A stretch of 64,000 bases of DNA from UTCFX2 sp963726375 (GCA_963726375.1 CAVSCE010000006.1:1-64000), one strand, 5' to 3'; shown: positions 35,822 to 46,432, counted from the stretch's first letter. Numbers and translations: made by a program. Notes: generated by a model not told the origin, from the letters alone.

Positions 35822-37097
35822 GTGAACTGCCGAAATCGAAATTTTATTGTTGGTACATCGCTAATAATTCTCGTGTTATTGCTGACTGGAGCGGGTTGTT
35901 CCAAACCGGTCAGTCCAACGGAGCTCTCGAACCTTACCATTATTCATACAAATGATCTGGAAGGAACGCTGAAGCCATGTTCGTGTATTAGCGATCCAGC
36001 TGGCGGTATCGCCCGCAGAAAAACCACGATCGAGAAGATTAGAAATAGTCGTGATGCAGTCATCACTGTCGATGCCGGGGATTCATTATTTGGAACTCCC
36101 GAGTCGGATATGACCCATGGTGTGGTGATGATGCAGGCGATGAACCAGATGGGGTATGATGCGATGGCGCTGGGAGATCGCGATTTCATTTATGGGGCCG
36201 ATATCCTCCTGGAAACGCTGCAAAAGGCGGAATTTCCTATTTTAAGTGCAAACATCGTCAGAAAAGAGGATGGCCAGACATTTACTCAGGGCAGTATTAT
36301 CCTGGAACACGGTGGAATCCGGATTGGCCTGCTGGGACTGACGCACCCCGGCGTCGGGAAACTACTTAAAGGACCCAGGTTCTGGGTCCGAGCTTCAGGT
36401 CCTGGATCCGATCGCGACGGCTCGAAAATATGTACCGAAGCTACTAGAGGAAGCCGACTTTGTCATCGTGATCTCTCATCTGGGTGAAATGCGTGACCTG
36501 CAGTTAGCGAAACATGTCCCTGGGATAGGATTAATCGTCAGTGGATTTGACAGAGTGGTGATTGATCCTCCCGTATACCTACCAAGGGATGTTCCACGTA
36601 TCCAGGCTGGCTTTCAAGGCGAGGAATTAGGCGTGCTCGATTTGGAAGTTTACGACGATCATCGTGGAAGACAGCTGAAAACGTCGAATGTTTTGTTAAG
36701 TCGTCAGATCACTACGGATCCGAACTTGGCATCACTGCTTGCACACTACAACGCAAGGGCAGATTTATCTGGTGTGCTGGATGCGATGCCTGGGCTGGAT
36801 GTGACCTTCCCGCTAGAGGTTCATCGGGCAAACGCTGAAGCTCAGACGGCTTACAAAGCCGCAGTTGCGTTCCCTGAAGTCCTGATGGCAAAGCCTGCTC
36901 CAGCTGGCCTACCCGGTACTGAAACGCTGGCGGAGTGCTTCATTGAAAATCCAGATGATCAGGCCTACGCTTTTCAATATTCTCTACTGGCTCTAGAATT
37001 TCCAGCCTGCATCGAAGCAGCGAACGCACTCATCCCTGAACTGCCGCTGATGCAGATGCCTGAAAAACTTGATGGAAGTTACGAGCCAGGGAAATAA
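35822..37097 (+). CDS. 5'-nucleotidase/metallophosphatase-like lipoprotein (frameshifted)
   Basis: A lipoprotein signal (L-L-L-T-G-A-G-C) opens the protein. The UshA-type metallophosphatase domain follows: I-I-H-T-N-D-L-E-G, V-D-A-G-D-S-L-F-G and A-L-G-D-R-D-F. After T-N-D, most relatives have H-G or M-H-G; here it is L-E-G followed by C-S-C, as in a subset of surface phosphatases. The frame shifts near 36390. The next frame gives I-V-I-S-H-L-G-E and continues to 37097, about 425 residues in all. It may release nucleosides or sugars outside the cell for the transporter downstream. The start is GTG 35822 or TTG 35819. Confidence 0.7.
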
Positions 37098-37322
37098 AGG
37101 TGGTGTTCAATTTCCTTAACCGCGATTTCGCCGGGGAATATTGGAAATAATGGGGTTTTGTGGTAATCCAGTGACGTGAAAATTTGGATTGAAAGGAGGA
37201 GGTTATCGATTATAACTGTGCAAAGATCTTTAAATATTGAGCACTGAGAACTTGAAGTATACGTTGTTTGAAACTACCAACAGAAAATCATCTTCACGCA
37301 TAACTCAAAAGAGGAGAACAAG

Positions 37323-38393
37323 ATGTCAAAAGAGTATGATAGTGTGTTGGAAAAAGCACGTAATGGCGCTATTTCCCGCCGTGATTTCCTTAAGCAGTCA
37401 GCTGTAGCGACAGGTATCAGTATTGCCACTTTGAGCGGTCTACTAACCGCCTGTGGCCAATCCACTGAAGGCGAGAAGGCCGAAGAACCTGTCAAGTGTC
37501 CGGTAATTAAATACCGATGTGCGACATCTGAACTGGGAATGAAATGCTCATGGTGTGCGCGCGGCGCCGACACGGTTAAGTTCTATGGTAGCATCCTCGG
37601 TGCTGAAGTTGTCGTCTATGACGGCGAGCTGAATATCGACAAACAGCGCAAGGACATTGAAGATATGGCCAGCCAGACCTGGGATTGGGTCCAGATCCAC
37701 CCACAGGCCATCGATGCTTTCGTAGACCCTGTGAAATCGATGGTAGAAAAATTCCCGGTCATTGATATGGACACGCGTCTTGCCCAGAACCTCGAGGAGT
37801 TGAAAGTTGAAACCTTCCTGGAGCCAGACAACCTGTTCATGGGCTCTGTTGTGACTCAGACCCTTGTGGATGCGCTCGGTGGAAAAGGCCAGGTTGTCCA
37901 CACTCAGGGACCTTTGGGTCATACTGGCGCCCAGGGACGTGCAGCGGGCTTCCACAGTGTGGTTGACCAGTACCCGGATATTGAAGTGGTCGATGAGACG
38001 CCTTGCAACTGGGACATCGACCTGACCCGGAAGACCTGGGATGACCTGCTGATCAAATACCCGGACATCGTCGGCGGTATGTTCCACAATGACGACATGG
38101 CACTTGCAGCTTACCAGTCGATCAAGGCAGCAGGGAAAGTCGATCAGATTAAGATCGTCGGTGTCGACGGCATGGAACCCGCCCTGAAGGCAGTCATGGA
38201 TGATGTTCTGCTCTGCACGGTGGTGAATCCGACCGGTCGGGTCCATGGTGGCGCGTTCTGGGTTGGCTATAATGTGGCAAATGGCAAATATGCACGCCAT
38301 ACAACTCCTACTTTCATCCGAACAGATGGTCCCTATATCGATAAAGTTGTTGCTCCAGGAATCCTGTACCTGGCAGAGAACCTCCTAATCTAA
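37323..38393 (+). CDS. Ribose-type ABC transporter substrate-binding lipoprotein with Tat signal
   Basis: A 356-residue periplasmic-binding-protein type 1 family member that would deliver a sugar-like ligand to RbsA/RbsC homologues. The N-terminus has a twin-arginine motif (S-R-R-D-F-L-K) and a lipobox ending at C44 (L-T-A-C). The mature protein begins with four more Cys (C59, C66, C75, C78), unusual for an RbsB-like protein. M-F-H-N-D-D-M-A-L-A-A and V-G-V-D-G-M-E-P are standard family segments. The gene starts a transport operon with the ATPase and permease. Ligand cannot be told from sequence; the neighbours suggest a pentose, methylthioribose or a sugar acid. Confidence 0.85.
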   Translation: MSKEYDSVLEKARNGAISRRDFLKQSAVATGISIATLSGLLTACGQSTEGEKAEEPVKCPVIKYRCATSELGMKCSWCARGADTVKFYGSILGAEVVVYDGELNIDKQRKDIEDMASQTWDWVQIHPQAIDAFVDPVKSMVEKFPVIDMDTRLAQNLEELKVETFLEPDNLFMGSVVTQTLVDALGGKGQVVHTQGPLGHTGAQGRAAGFHSVVDQYPDIEVVDETPCNWDIDLTRKTWDDLLIKYPDIVGGMFHNDDMALAAYQSIKAAGKVDQIKIVGVDGMEPALKAVMDDVLLCTVVNPTGRVHGGAFWVGYNVANGKYARHTTPTFIRTDGPYIDKVVAPGILYLAENLLI

Positions 38394-38483
38394 TCAATAA
38401 CCGATTATATTTCTGGATTGGGCTGGTTTAACCAGCCCAATCCAACTGCGAGCAACAATCCTAGAAAGAAAGTAAGGTATAAA

Positions 38484-39976
38484 ATGGTCGACGAAAAATT
38501 GCTCGAACTGCGCGGTGTCAGTAAACGTTTTGGGGCGACATTAGCCCTGAACAATGTAAATTTCGACCTGCGACCAGGTGAGGTTCATGGTCTGGTCGGA
38601 GAAAATGGGGCTGGAAAGAGCACCTTGATGAAAATTCTATCCGGCTACCATACCGATTATGATGGCGAAATTGCAATTCGAGATAAACAAGTGCAATTTA
38701 AATCAACCCGAGACGCCCTTTCCCAGGGTATCGGCATGATCTACCAGGAATTGAGCGTGGTCAAAACGCTAACTGTTGGAGAGAACCTATTTCTGGGTGA
38801 TCCTCCACTGACAAAACTGGGTGTGGTAGATTGGAAACGGATCTATCGGGATGCCGGAGCCCATCTTGCAGAGTTGGGTTTGGATGTAGATGTCCGTGCT
38901 GAGTTAGGTCAATACACCATTGCCACAAGGCAGATGATCGAAGTAGCCAGCGTGATCTTTTCTGGCGCTGAGATCATCATCATGGATGAGCCTACTTCTG
39001 CTCTTTCCCACAGCGAGGTACAACGCCTGTTCGGATTTATTCGGAATCTTAAAATTAAAGAAAAGGGAATCGTATTCATTTCCCATTTCTTAGATGATGT
39101 CCTTGAAATTTCTGACCGCATCACTGTATTAAGGAATGGAGAAAAAGTGATGACGGTAGATACGATAGACACCGATAAAATCAACTGACAAAAGCCGTCC
39201 TGGGTCGAGAAGAAATATTCGGTATAGAAGATCGTAGACCAAAACCTTTGAACTCGAAAGGAAATGGACAGGTTGTGCTTGAAATTAAAGATTTCCATCG
39301 TGGAAAATTCCTGCACGGGGTCAATTTAAAGGTTCGCAAAGGGGAGATCTTGGGCATTTACGGCGGTATGGGTGCTGGAAAAGCACAGCTTGCGGGTTGC
39401 GTCTTTGGGACGGAAAAACCCGATAAAGGGGAAATCCTGCTTGAGGGAAAACCGGTTAAATTCCGAAACACCGTTCAGGCGCGAAGATCAGGCATTGCTT
39501 ATGTTCCTGCAAATCGGCATGAGGCGCTATTTTTGAGCAATGAGATTTATAAAAATATCACGATATCCCATCTCAATAAAATATGTCCTGGACTCGTGAG
39601 GAAGAAAGCTGAAATGAACATCGCATCAGAGAAAGTTCGAATTCTTGGCGTACGTCCCAACGATGCGGAGCAAGTTGTCCAGAGGCTTTCAGGCGGCAAT
39701 CAGCAGAAAGTGGTCATTGGAAAATGGCTGACGAGAACTCCCAAGGTCTTGCTGCTAAATGATCCGACCCGAGGGATGGATGTCGGCGCAAAAGAAGAAG
39801 TGATGTCGATTGTCGAAAGCTTGCGAGAGCAAGGTGTTGCCACGATCCTCTTTTCAACAGAACCCGAGCTGGTGATGACGCATGCAGATCGAGTGATTAT
39901 CCTTCGGAGGGGCGCAGAAGTGGCGGAGTTGAAGAATGAGGAACTGAGCAAAGAATTGCTACTTCAGTACACCTGA
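38484..39976 (+). CDS. Ribose-type ABC transporter ATPase, RbsA-like (frameshifted)
   Basis: Tandem ATPase of a carbohydrate uptake (CUT2) transporter. Domain 1 has Walker A G-E-N-G-A-G-K-S-T and Walker B I-I-I-M-D-E-P-T-S-A-L. Domain 2 has a divergent Walker A (G-G-M-G-A-G-K-A-Q), the signature L-S-G-G-N-Q-Q-K and L-L-L-N-D-P-T-R-G-M-D-V-G. Asymmetric domains are normal in this family. The frame breaks near 39187, and the next frame gives L-T-K-A-V-L-G-R-E-E, a typical linker. I chose ATG 38484 (M-V-D-E-K-L-L-E-L-R-G-V) since an earlier in-frame start adds only low-complexity residues. Length about 498 residues. Confidence 0.88.
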
Positions 39977-40042
39977 TCCTAACCAGGAACTATTGGAATC
40001 ATATTGTAGATTCGATTTCTCCCATTTGGAGGGCACCAGCAA

Positions 40043-41090
40043 ATGAATAAAAAATCGACGAACCCAAAATTATCAAAACCGAAATCAACTGGAGGAGCAG
40101 GGAGCTGATGCACGTCACTCGCGGGCTTTGACTCCGTTCATCACGCTGCTGGTTTTGGTGCTGTTCTTTGCTATTTTTTCAGTTGAAAACCGCTTTATCC
40201 TCCCAGCAAACCTGTTAAACATCATTATGCAGGCGTCGTCTGTTGCGATTATGGCGACAGGGATAACTTTTGTGTTATTGATTGGTGAGATCGACCTCTC
40301 AATCGGTGGAATTGCCACAGCAACCGGCGTTTTCTCTGCCTGGCTATTAGTCAGTCAAAACTGGCCTGATTGGCTTTGCGTGTTGGCTGGAATTCTTCTC
40401 GGTTTGGTATTCGGATTTATCAATGGATTTGTGATCTCGCGCATATCCGTCCCATCTTTTATGACGACCCTGGCGATGGGGATCATTGCAACAGGTCTGG
40501 CAATGTTCCTGACAAAGGGACGTCCTATCTTTGATGTGCCTGAGATTTCTTCCATAGTAGGCGGCGGGAGAAACATCATCGTCTCTGCCGCTGTTGTCTT
40601 AATCATCGGCACATTTATAGCCAGATACACCCGGTTCGGTCGTTATGTATACATGGTAGGCAGCAGCCGGGAAGCCGCGACGATGTCTGGTGTCAGCAGC
40701 AAGAATATCACTCTGCTGGTCATGATGCTTTGTGGTTTTCTGGCTGGATTAGCTGGTGTGATTAATACCGGCCGCCTTGGCTCCGCGAACCCCGATATTT
40801 TTTCCGATGCAACCCTGGACACGATTGCGGCGGTTGTCTTAGGCGGCACATCCCTGTTCGGCGGCGTCGGGTCTGTGCCATATACAGTCATCGGTTTGCT
40901 GGTTTTAGGTGTGCTCAAAAACGGCTTGAATTTGGTAAACATCGATGTTTATCTCAAGCAGATGATTACTGGCTTAATTCTCTTGGTCGCTTTGATCTTG
41001 AACGTTTATGCTCTGCGGCTGGGTCAGGCGGAACAGGAAGCCAGCATAAAAGAAGCTGCTGTTGAAGAAGAGATTGTTGCAGAAGGTTGA
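40043..41090 (+). CDS. Ribose-type ABC transporter permease, RbsC-like (frameshifted)
   Basis: Membrane component of the CUT2 uptake system. It starts at ATG 40043 after GGAGGG. A single shift near 40105 joins the polar N-terminus to L-T-P-F-I-T-L-L-V-L and the membrane domain, about 348 residues with eight or more helices. I-G-E-I-D-L-S-I-G-G-I and A-A-V-V-L-G-G-T-S-L-F-G-G-V-G-S are the family's best-known motifs. The C-terminal tail is rich in Glu (E-A-A-V-E-E-E-I-V-A-E-G). It lies 66 bases after the ATPase gene, in the same operon. Confidence 0.88.
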
Positions 41091-41227
41091 CTCTCAACAG
41101 CTTGTTTTCATTAGGTTACATAACTTTGATGTATATCATTAATTTACGAAACTTTGTAGACTGACAGCATCTCATTATGAGTTGCACATGCACACCTTGA
41201 AAATATAACTGGAGGGAAGGGTTTGAT

Positions 41228-42116
41228 ATGGAAAAAATCGCGTTTCTCGGCCTTGGAATTATGGGCCATAATGTGTCGACAAATCTGATAAAAGCAGGAT
41301 ATCCTGTAACGGTCTGGAACCGGACGTCCAGTCAATGCAAACCGCTGGTGAAATTGGGCGCAAAACAGGCGTCAACTCCTTGCGAAGCGGTCAAGGATGC
41401 CGATGTAATCATGATCATGTTAAGCGATGACGCCGCGATTGAAGCTGTAGTCTTCGGCGAAGATGGCGTGGTCGCAGGTGTAAAACCAGGCCAGATTGCA
41501 ATCGACCTCACGACCTGTATGCCTTCTACATCGCTCAAAGAAGCTGCGGCTTTCAATGAAAAAGGCGTCGAGTTTTTGGATGCTCCTGTTTTTGGAAGCA
41601 AAGGCAAGTCTCGGGATGGTGGGTTATGGATCGTGATTGGTGGCAAAAAGGAGGTGTTCGAGAAAACACTCCCAATCTTCAAAATAATCAGTGAGACTAC
41701 GCATTACATGGGTAAAAATGGAAATGGCTCTTCAATGAAGCTGGTAGGCAACCTTGTGGTCGCAGCCCAATTGGAGGCGCTTGGGGAATCCATGGTTTTG
41801 GCGACAAAAGCCGGATTGGACCCCAAAGACGTCCTTGGTGTCCTGGCGGTGACCGATTTCAAGTCCCCAATCCTTTCTGGGAGTAGGTGATGCATTATGC
41901 AGGCGCGATTTTAGCCCGTCCTTTTATCTGAAGCTGATGCTCAAAGACGCAAATTTGATCTCGGCGTTTGCACAGCAGCTCAATGTTCCGATCCCGGCTT
42001 CTGCAGCAACTCGTGAAGTCATCAAGGCTGCGAACAACAAAGGTTGGGGTGATTTGAATGCATCGGCATTGATTCGGGTCATTGAAGAGATGGCAAATGT
42101 TGAAGTGAGTTATTGA
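41228..42116 (+). CDS. Beta-hydroxyacid dehydrogenase, 3-hydroxyisobutyrate dehydrogenase family (frameshifted)
   Basis: NAD(P)-dependent oxidoreductase of short hydroxyacids. The Rossmann start is F-L-G-L-G-I-M-G-H-N-V, the substrate loop is A-P-V-F-G-S-K, and the catalytic Lys lies in G-S-S-M-K-L-V-G-N. The frame shifts near 41882; the next frame supplies F-Y-L-K-L-M-L-K-D and the normal C-terminus to 42116. Length is about 295 residues. In sugar-acid pathways, relatives such as LtnD oxidise threonate- or tetronate-type acids. Its place between an Rbs-type transporter and DhaK/DhaL fits a role with a small hydroxyacid or its phosphate, but the exact substrate is unknown. Confidence 0.83.
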
Positions 42117-42171
42117 TTATTAAGACCTCTCCATTTAACAAATATTGCTAACCTGTGAGGGAGAAACAGCC

Positions 42172-43169
42172 ATGAAGAAACTTTAAATCGAGCGGCAGAT
42201 TTTGTGCCTGAAATGCTGGATGGATTATTGAAGGCTTATCCAGACCAGTTGAGCTTTGAGGAAGACCTACACTGCATCGTACGGGCAGATGCACCTGTAC
42301 AAGGAAAAGTAGGTCTGGCAACAGGCGGCGGATCCGGGCATCTGCCGGTCTTCCTTGGGTATGTTGGAAAGAATATGCTGGATGGGTGTGCGGTGGGAGA
42401 TGTTTTTTCCTCGCCGAACGCGGACCAGATGCTTTCCGTTACTCGACGGATTAACGGAGGCAAAGGCGTTGTCTATATCTATGGAAATTACGGCGGCGAT
42501 GTGATGAACTTTGACATGGCTGCTGAAATGGCATATATGGAAGATATCCCGGTCCGTACTGTGTTGGTCAAGGATGACGTTGCCTCAGCGCCGCCGGAAG
42601 AAGCTGCCAGAAGACGCGGTGTGGCTGGAATGGTGTTTGCATTCAAAATTGCTGGTGCCAAAGCAGGAATGGGTGCTGATCTGGATGATGTTGTCCGGGT
42701 TGCCGAAAAGGCGCTGGCGAATATCCGCACGATGGGCGTCGCTCTTTCACCCTGCACGGTGCCAATGGCTGGCAAGCCGACCTTCAGCATCGGGGATGAT
42801 GAAATGGAAATTGGGATGGGGATCCATGGCGAACCAGGAATGAAGCGGGAAAAACTCCAGGCAGCCGATCAGATTGCTGAACGGATGACGAATGCAATTC
42901 TTGAAGATCTGATGGTAGAACCGGGCGACAGCCTTGCCGTAATGGTCAATGGGCTTGGCGCGACTCCCCCAGAGGAGCTATATATCCTCTATCGGAAAGC
43001 CCATGAAATCCTCACAGACAGAAAATTGAAGATCCACCGCGCTTATATTGGCGAGTTTGCCACATCAATGGAGATGGCAGGAGCGTCGTTTACATTTTTC
43101 AAGCTGGATGATGAATTGACCGAGCTGCTCGATAAACCAGCACAAACGCCGTTTTTTAATCAGGGTTAA
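42172..43169 (+). CDS. dhaK: Dihydroxyacetone kinase-type subunit DhaK (frameshifted)
   Basis: Binds the ketose substrate covalently. Family residues are visible: A-T-G-G-G-S-G-H-L-P for the first substrate His (usual form G-S-G-H-E-P), N-Y-G-G-D-V-M-N-F for the Asp, and G-M-G-I-H-G-E-P-G for the His that forms the hemiaminal with substrate. The frame shifts right after M-K-K-L near 42185. Merged length is about 332 residues. The Glu-to-Leu change in the first loop hints at a substrate other than dihydroxyacetone, for example another ketose such as erythrulose. It is followed 23 bases later by DhaL. Confidence 0.88.
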
Positions 43170-43192
43170 CGCTTAAAGGAAAAAACAAGATC

Positions 43193-43831
43193 ATGGCCGA
43201 GCAAATCACGATTGATGCAAAGGCAGTTGTTGGGGCATTTGAGCGCGTGTGTAATGCGCTGCTAGCCCAATCCGAATATCTGACCGGCCTAGATCAGGCG
43301 GTGGGCGACGGCGATCTTGGAATCAACTTAGGCCGGATCGCAAATGCATTACTGACCTACGTTCAGACAGCTGATGCCAGTGATCTCGGCAAGCTGATCA
43401 TGGCCGCAGGGATGGAAACTAATAAAGCAGCACCGTCGACCATGGGTACTCTGCTCGCTACCGCTTTGATGCGCGCTGGAAAAGAAGTCAAAGGATTTGT
43501 TGAGCTCAAACCAGAAGATATGGCTGCTATGCTGCATTCCGCTGCCCTGGGAATGCAGGAGCGCGGGAAAGCTAATCTGGGAGACAAGACGATCCTGGAT
43601 GCCCTGATCCCGGCATCGGATGCATTGACTTCGTCTATCAACGGAGGAGATCCGTTGATGCTGGCTGGGAAGAAGATGCTGAACGCCGCTATTGAGGGTC
43701 GCGATCGCGTGACCGCTCAGAGGAGCAAGGTTGGGAGAGCGAGTTGGGTAGGCGAACGAACAGAAGGCAAAATCGACCCTGGCTGCGAAACCCTGGTTGT
43801 TATCCTTCGGGCGATTGTTGGAGAACCCTGA
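43193..43831 (+). CDS. dhaL: Dihydroxyacetone kinase-type subunit DhaL
   Basis: The nucleotide-binding subunit of the kinase, 212 residues. A-V-G-D-G-D-L-G-I-N provides the Mg-binding aspartates. G-D-K-T-I-L-D-A-L-I-P-A and G-R-A-S-W-V-G-E-R-T-E-G-K-I-D-P-G are standard DhaL signatures. In the PTS-linked system, DhaL keeps ADP bound and is recharged by DhaM. No DhaM, EI or HPr gene is seen here, so this pair may use free ATP or be served from elsewhere. It is co-directional with DhaK and closely spaced. Confidence 0.9.
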   Translation: MAEQITIDAKAVVGAFERVCNALLAQSEYLTGLDQAVGDGDLGINLGRIANALLTYVQTADASDLGKLIMAAGMETNKAAPSTMGTLLATALMRAGKEVKGFVELKPEDMAAMLHSAALGMQERGKANLGDKTILDALIPASDALTSSINGGDPLMLAGKKMLNAAIEGRDRVTAQRSKVGRASWVGERTEGKIDPGCETLVVILRAIVGEP

Positions 43832-43855
43832 GAATTTGACTCCTGTTCACATCCG

Positions 43856-43912
43856 AAAGGGTAGACAAGCTGGCTGCCGATAAAGTTTTACCGGATCCAA
43901 AGTCTACCCTTT
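43856..43912 (+). terminator. Possible terminator after dhaL
   Basis: AAAGGGTAGAC (43856-43866) and GTCTACCCTTT (43902-43912) are perfect 11-bp arms around a 35-nt loop. A short T-containing stretch follows. The large loop makes it a weaker terminator than the one at 9498; it may separate dhaL from the isomerase gene. Confidence 0.5.
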
Positions 43913-43942
43913 CTTAAATAATTATTGAATTCTGGAGATCCA

Positions 43943-45356
43943 ATGAAAAACAAAATAAAACTTGGTCTCGTCGTTGGTAATCGAACATTCTTCCCATCTC
44001 ACTTGATAAAAAGCGGTCGAGAGACTGTGATAAAAGTGTTAGAAGAAGAAGGTCTTGAAGTACTTGCACTTTCCGAAGATGACACATTGCACGGAGGCGT
44101 CAGCGATTATGCTGAAGCGCAGAAATGCGCCAGATTATTCAAGGATCATCGTGAGGAGCTTGATGGCATCTTAGTAACTTTACCCAACTTCGGTGATGAG
44201 AGATCGGTCGCAGATACAATCCGGTTGTCCGGGTTGAAAGTACCAGTTCTGATCCACGCTTTTAACGACGAAATTGGCTTGATGACTGCTGCCAATCGTC
44301 GTGACAGTTTCTGCGGGAAGATGTCCAGTCTGCAACAATCTTTCGCAATATGGCATTCCTTTCTCCCTACCGAGACTTCATACTTCAGATCCCAAATCCA
44401 AAAGCTTCAGAGAAGATTTACAGCAATTCGCAGCAACCTGTCGAATTCTGAAAGGGTTGAAAGGTGCACGTTTTGGCGCGCTTGGCGCTCGTCCTCAAGC
44501 TTTTACGACAGTTCGGTACAGTGAAAAATTGCTCGAACTTTATGGGATCAGTGTCGAAACATTGGATTTATCAGAAGCATTTGGACGTGCCGCGCAAGTC
44601 AAAATCGACGATCCGGCTTTAAGTGAAAAGCTTGATGAGATTCAAAATTATCTGGTAGTGCGGAATGTTCCAGAAGAAGCTTTATTAAGAATGGCTAAGC
44701 TTGCTCTGGTCATCGATCAATGGATGAAAGACAACGAGCTTGTTGCCAGTGCAATTCAATGCTGGACATCAATAGAGCAATACTACGGAATCACTCCCTG
44801 CACATTAATGAGCATGATGAGCAATAGCCTGATGCCAAGTGCGTGTGAAACGGATGTGACCGGCGTCCTGAGTATGTATGCAATGTTATTAGCCTCAGGA
44901 AAAGCCAGCGCGCTGTTGGATTGGAACAATAATTACGGTGAAGACCCTGACAAGTCTGTGGTTTTCCACTGCAGCAATTTACCTAAAGACCTTTTTGAAG
45001 AAATTCCAACGATGACCTTTTCTGACATATTTGCCAATGATGTTGGGCAGGAAAATGCCTATGGGACCATTGCCGGTAGGATCAAAACGCAGCCATTTAC
45101 ATTCTGCCGAATATCCACGGATGATGCGCATGGAAAAATTCGAGCCTATGTAGGAGAAGGTGATTTTACTAATGATAAGTTGAGCACATTTGGCGGGTAT
45201 GGCGTTGCCCACGTTGATAACTTACAGCAGCTGCTTCGATATTCTTGCAGGAATGGATTTGAGCACCATGTCGCCGTGAATCCAGATCGCATTGCGGCTG
45301 CAGTTGAAGATGCGTTTTCGAACTATTTAGGCTGGGATGTGTATTACCACAAATAA
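43943..45356 (+). CDS. L-fucose/L-arabinose isomerase-like protein (frameshifted)
   Basis: A sugar isomerase-like protein of the FucI/AraA fold (COG2407 group), about 470 residues. The N-terminal Rossmann-like part has L-G-L-V-V-G-N-R-T-F-F-P and D-G-I-L-V-T-L-P-N-F-G-D-E. The frame shifts near 44320. The rest includes G-A-R-F-G-A-L-G-A-R-P, C-E-T-D-V-T-G-V-L-S-M and F-H-C-S-N-L-P, family segments around the metal site. I chose ATG 43943, preceded by GGAG. Members convert aldoses to ketoses, or in some pathways act on sugar acids. Together with DhaKL it could make and phosphorylate a ketose, but the substrate is not evident. Confidence 0.78.
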
Positions 45357-45454
45357 GATCAGGTTAATCGCTTACCTGTGTAATTCTTCGAGGAACCACA
45401 TCCAGAAATAACTCGGTGTTATCTTAGGAATGCCGAAAAACGATACACTATGCT

Positions 45455-46432
45455 ATGAGGCTTGATGTGAATAACTCGCAATCGCGGATCCACCATTTAG
45501 CCAAGGTTGCATCTTTATATTACGATCAGAATAAGAACCAGCAGCAGATTGCTGATGAGTTGGGAGTGACTCGGTCCCTGGTGTCACGGCTTCTAACTGA
45601 AGCGCGCGAAAAGGGGATTGTCGAAATAGTTGTTCATTATCCCTGGCGTACGAACTCGGCGCTGGAAGCCGAACTGATATCCCAGTTCGGCCTTCAAGCG
45701 GCAAGAGTTCTGACTTGAGAGAACAAGCCGTATGAAGAAATGCTTTCAGGTTTAGGAATCCTGGCCGCAGATTATTTCATCAGCATCCTCAAGCCAAATT
45801 CGATCGTCGGGATATCATGGGGCAGTGGGTTGTTTCATCTTGTACGAGCTATTCGCCCCAGGTCAATGCCTGCTGTCGAAGTCGTCCAGCTGATGGGAGG
45901 TAGCGGCACCGAAACACACTCAAGCATCGGCCCGCTGCTGGCACCGATGCTGGCAAACTCGCTGGATTGCACGTGTCGATACCTCCACGCACCTCTAGTA
46001 TGCGAGACCGAAAACGCCAGGGATGCCTTCATGAACGAGCGTTCGATTCGTGAGACTTTGGCGCTGGCCAGGTTAGCCGATATTGCGCTGGTAGGAATTG
46101 GATCAACCAATCCAGAGATATATAATCCCCTGCGGTTGGGTTATGTTGATTTGACCGAACTAGAAAATATGCAAACCCAAGGGATCATTGGTGATGTGTG
46201 CGCACAGCATTTCATGCTGGATGGAACGGTCGTGGATACCGCTCTCAATCGGCGAACCATTGGTGTCCGTCTCCATGACCTGGCAAACGTAAAATATGTA
46301 ATTGGGGTAGCAGGGGATATTCGAAAGGCGCAGGCTATCCATGGGGCATTGAACAAGAGATATGTAAATGTCCTGGTGACAGATGACCAGGCGGCCAACG
46401 AAGTATTAAGAATTCGGAATAAATCGATGTAA
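45455..46432 (+). CDS. SorC/DeoR-family sugar-sensing regulator with in-frame TGA
   Basis: The N-terminus is a SorC-type helix-turn-helix (Y-Y-D-Q-N-K-N-Q-Q-Q-I-A-D-E-L-G-V-T-R-S). The effector domain begins after an in-frame TGA at 45716-45718 and includes S-I-V-G-I-S-W-G-S-G-L, L-V-G-I-G-S and C-A-Q-H-F-M-L-D-G. The frame is the same on both sides of the stop, unlike the shifts elsewhere. One base change would restore Arg (CGA or AGA). It may be a sequence error or a nonsense mutation that leaves the regulator inactive. The sugar-pathway genes upstream are its likely targets. Confidence 0.78.

Noticed and set aside
45716..45718. Selenocysteine codon in the SorC regulator.
   Set aside because: No SECIS-like hairpin directly after the TGA is evident, and Arg or another polar residue fits the position; SorC proteins are not known selenoproteins.
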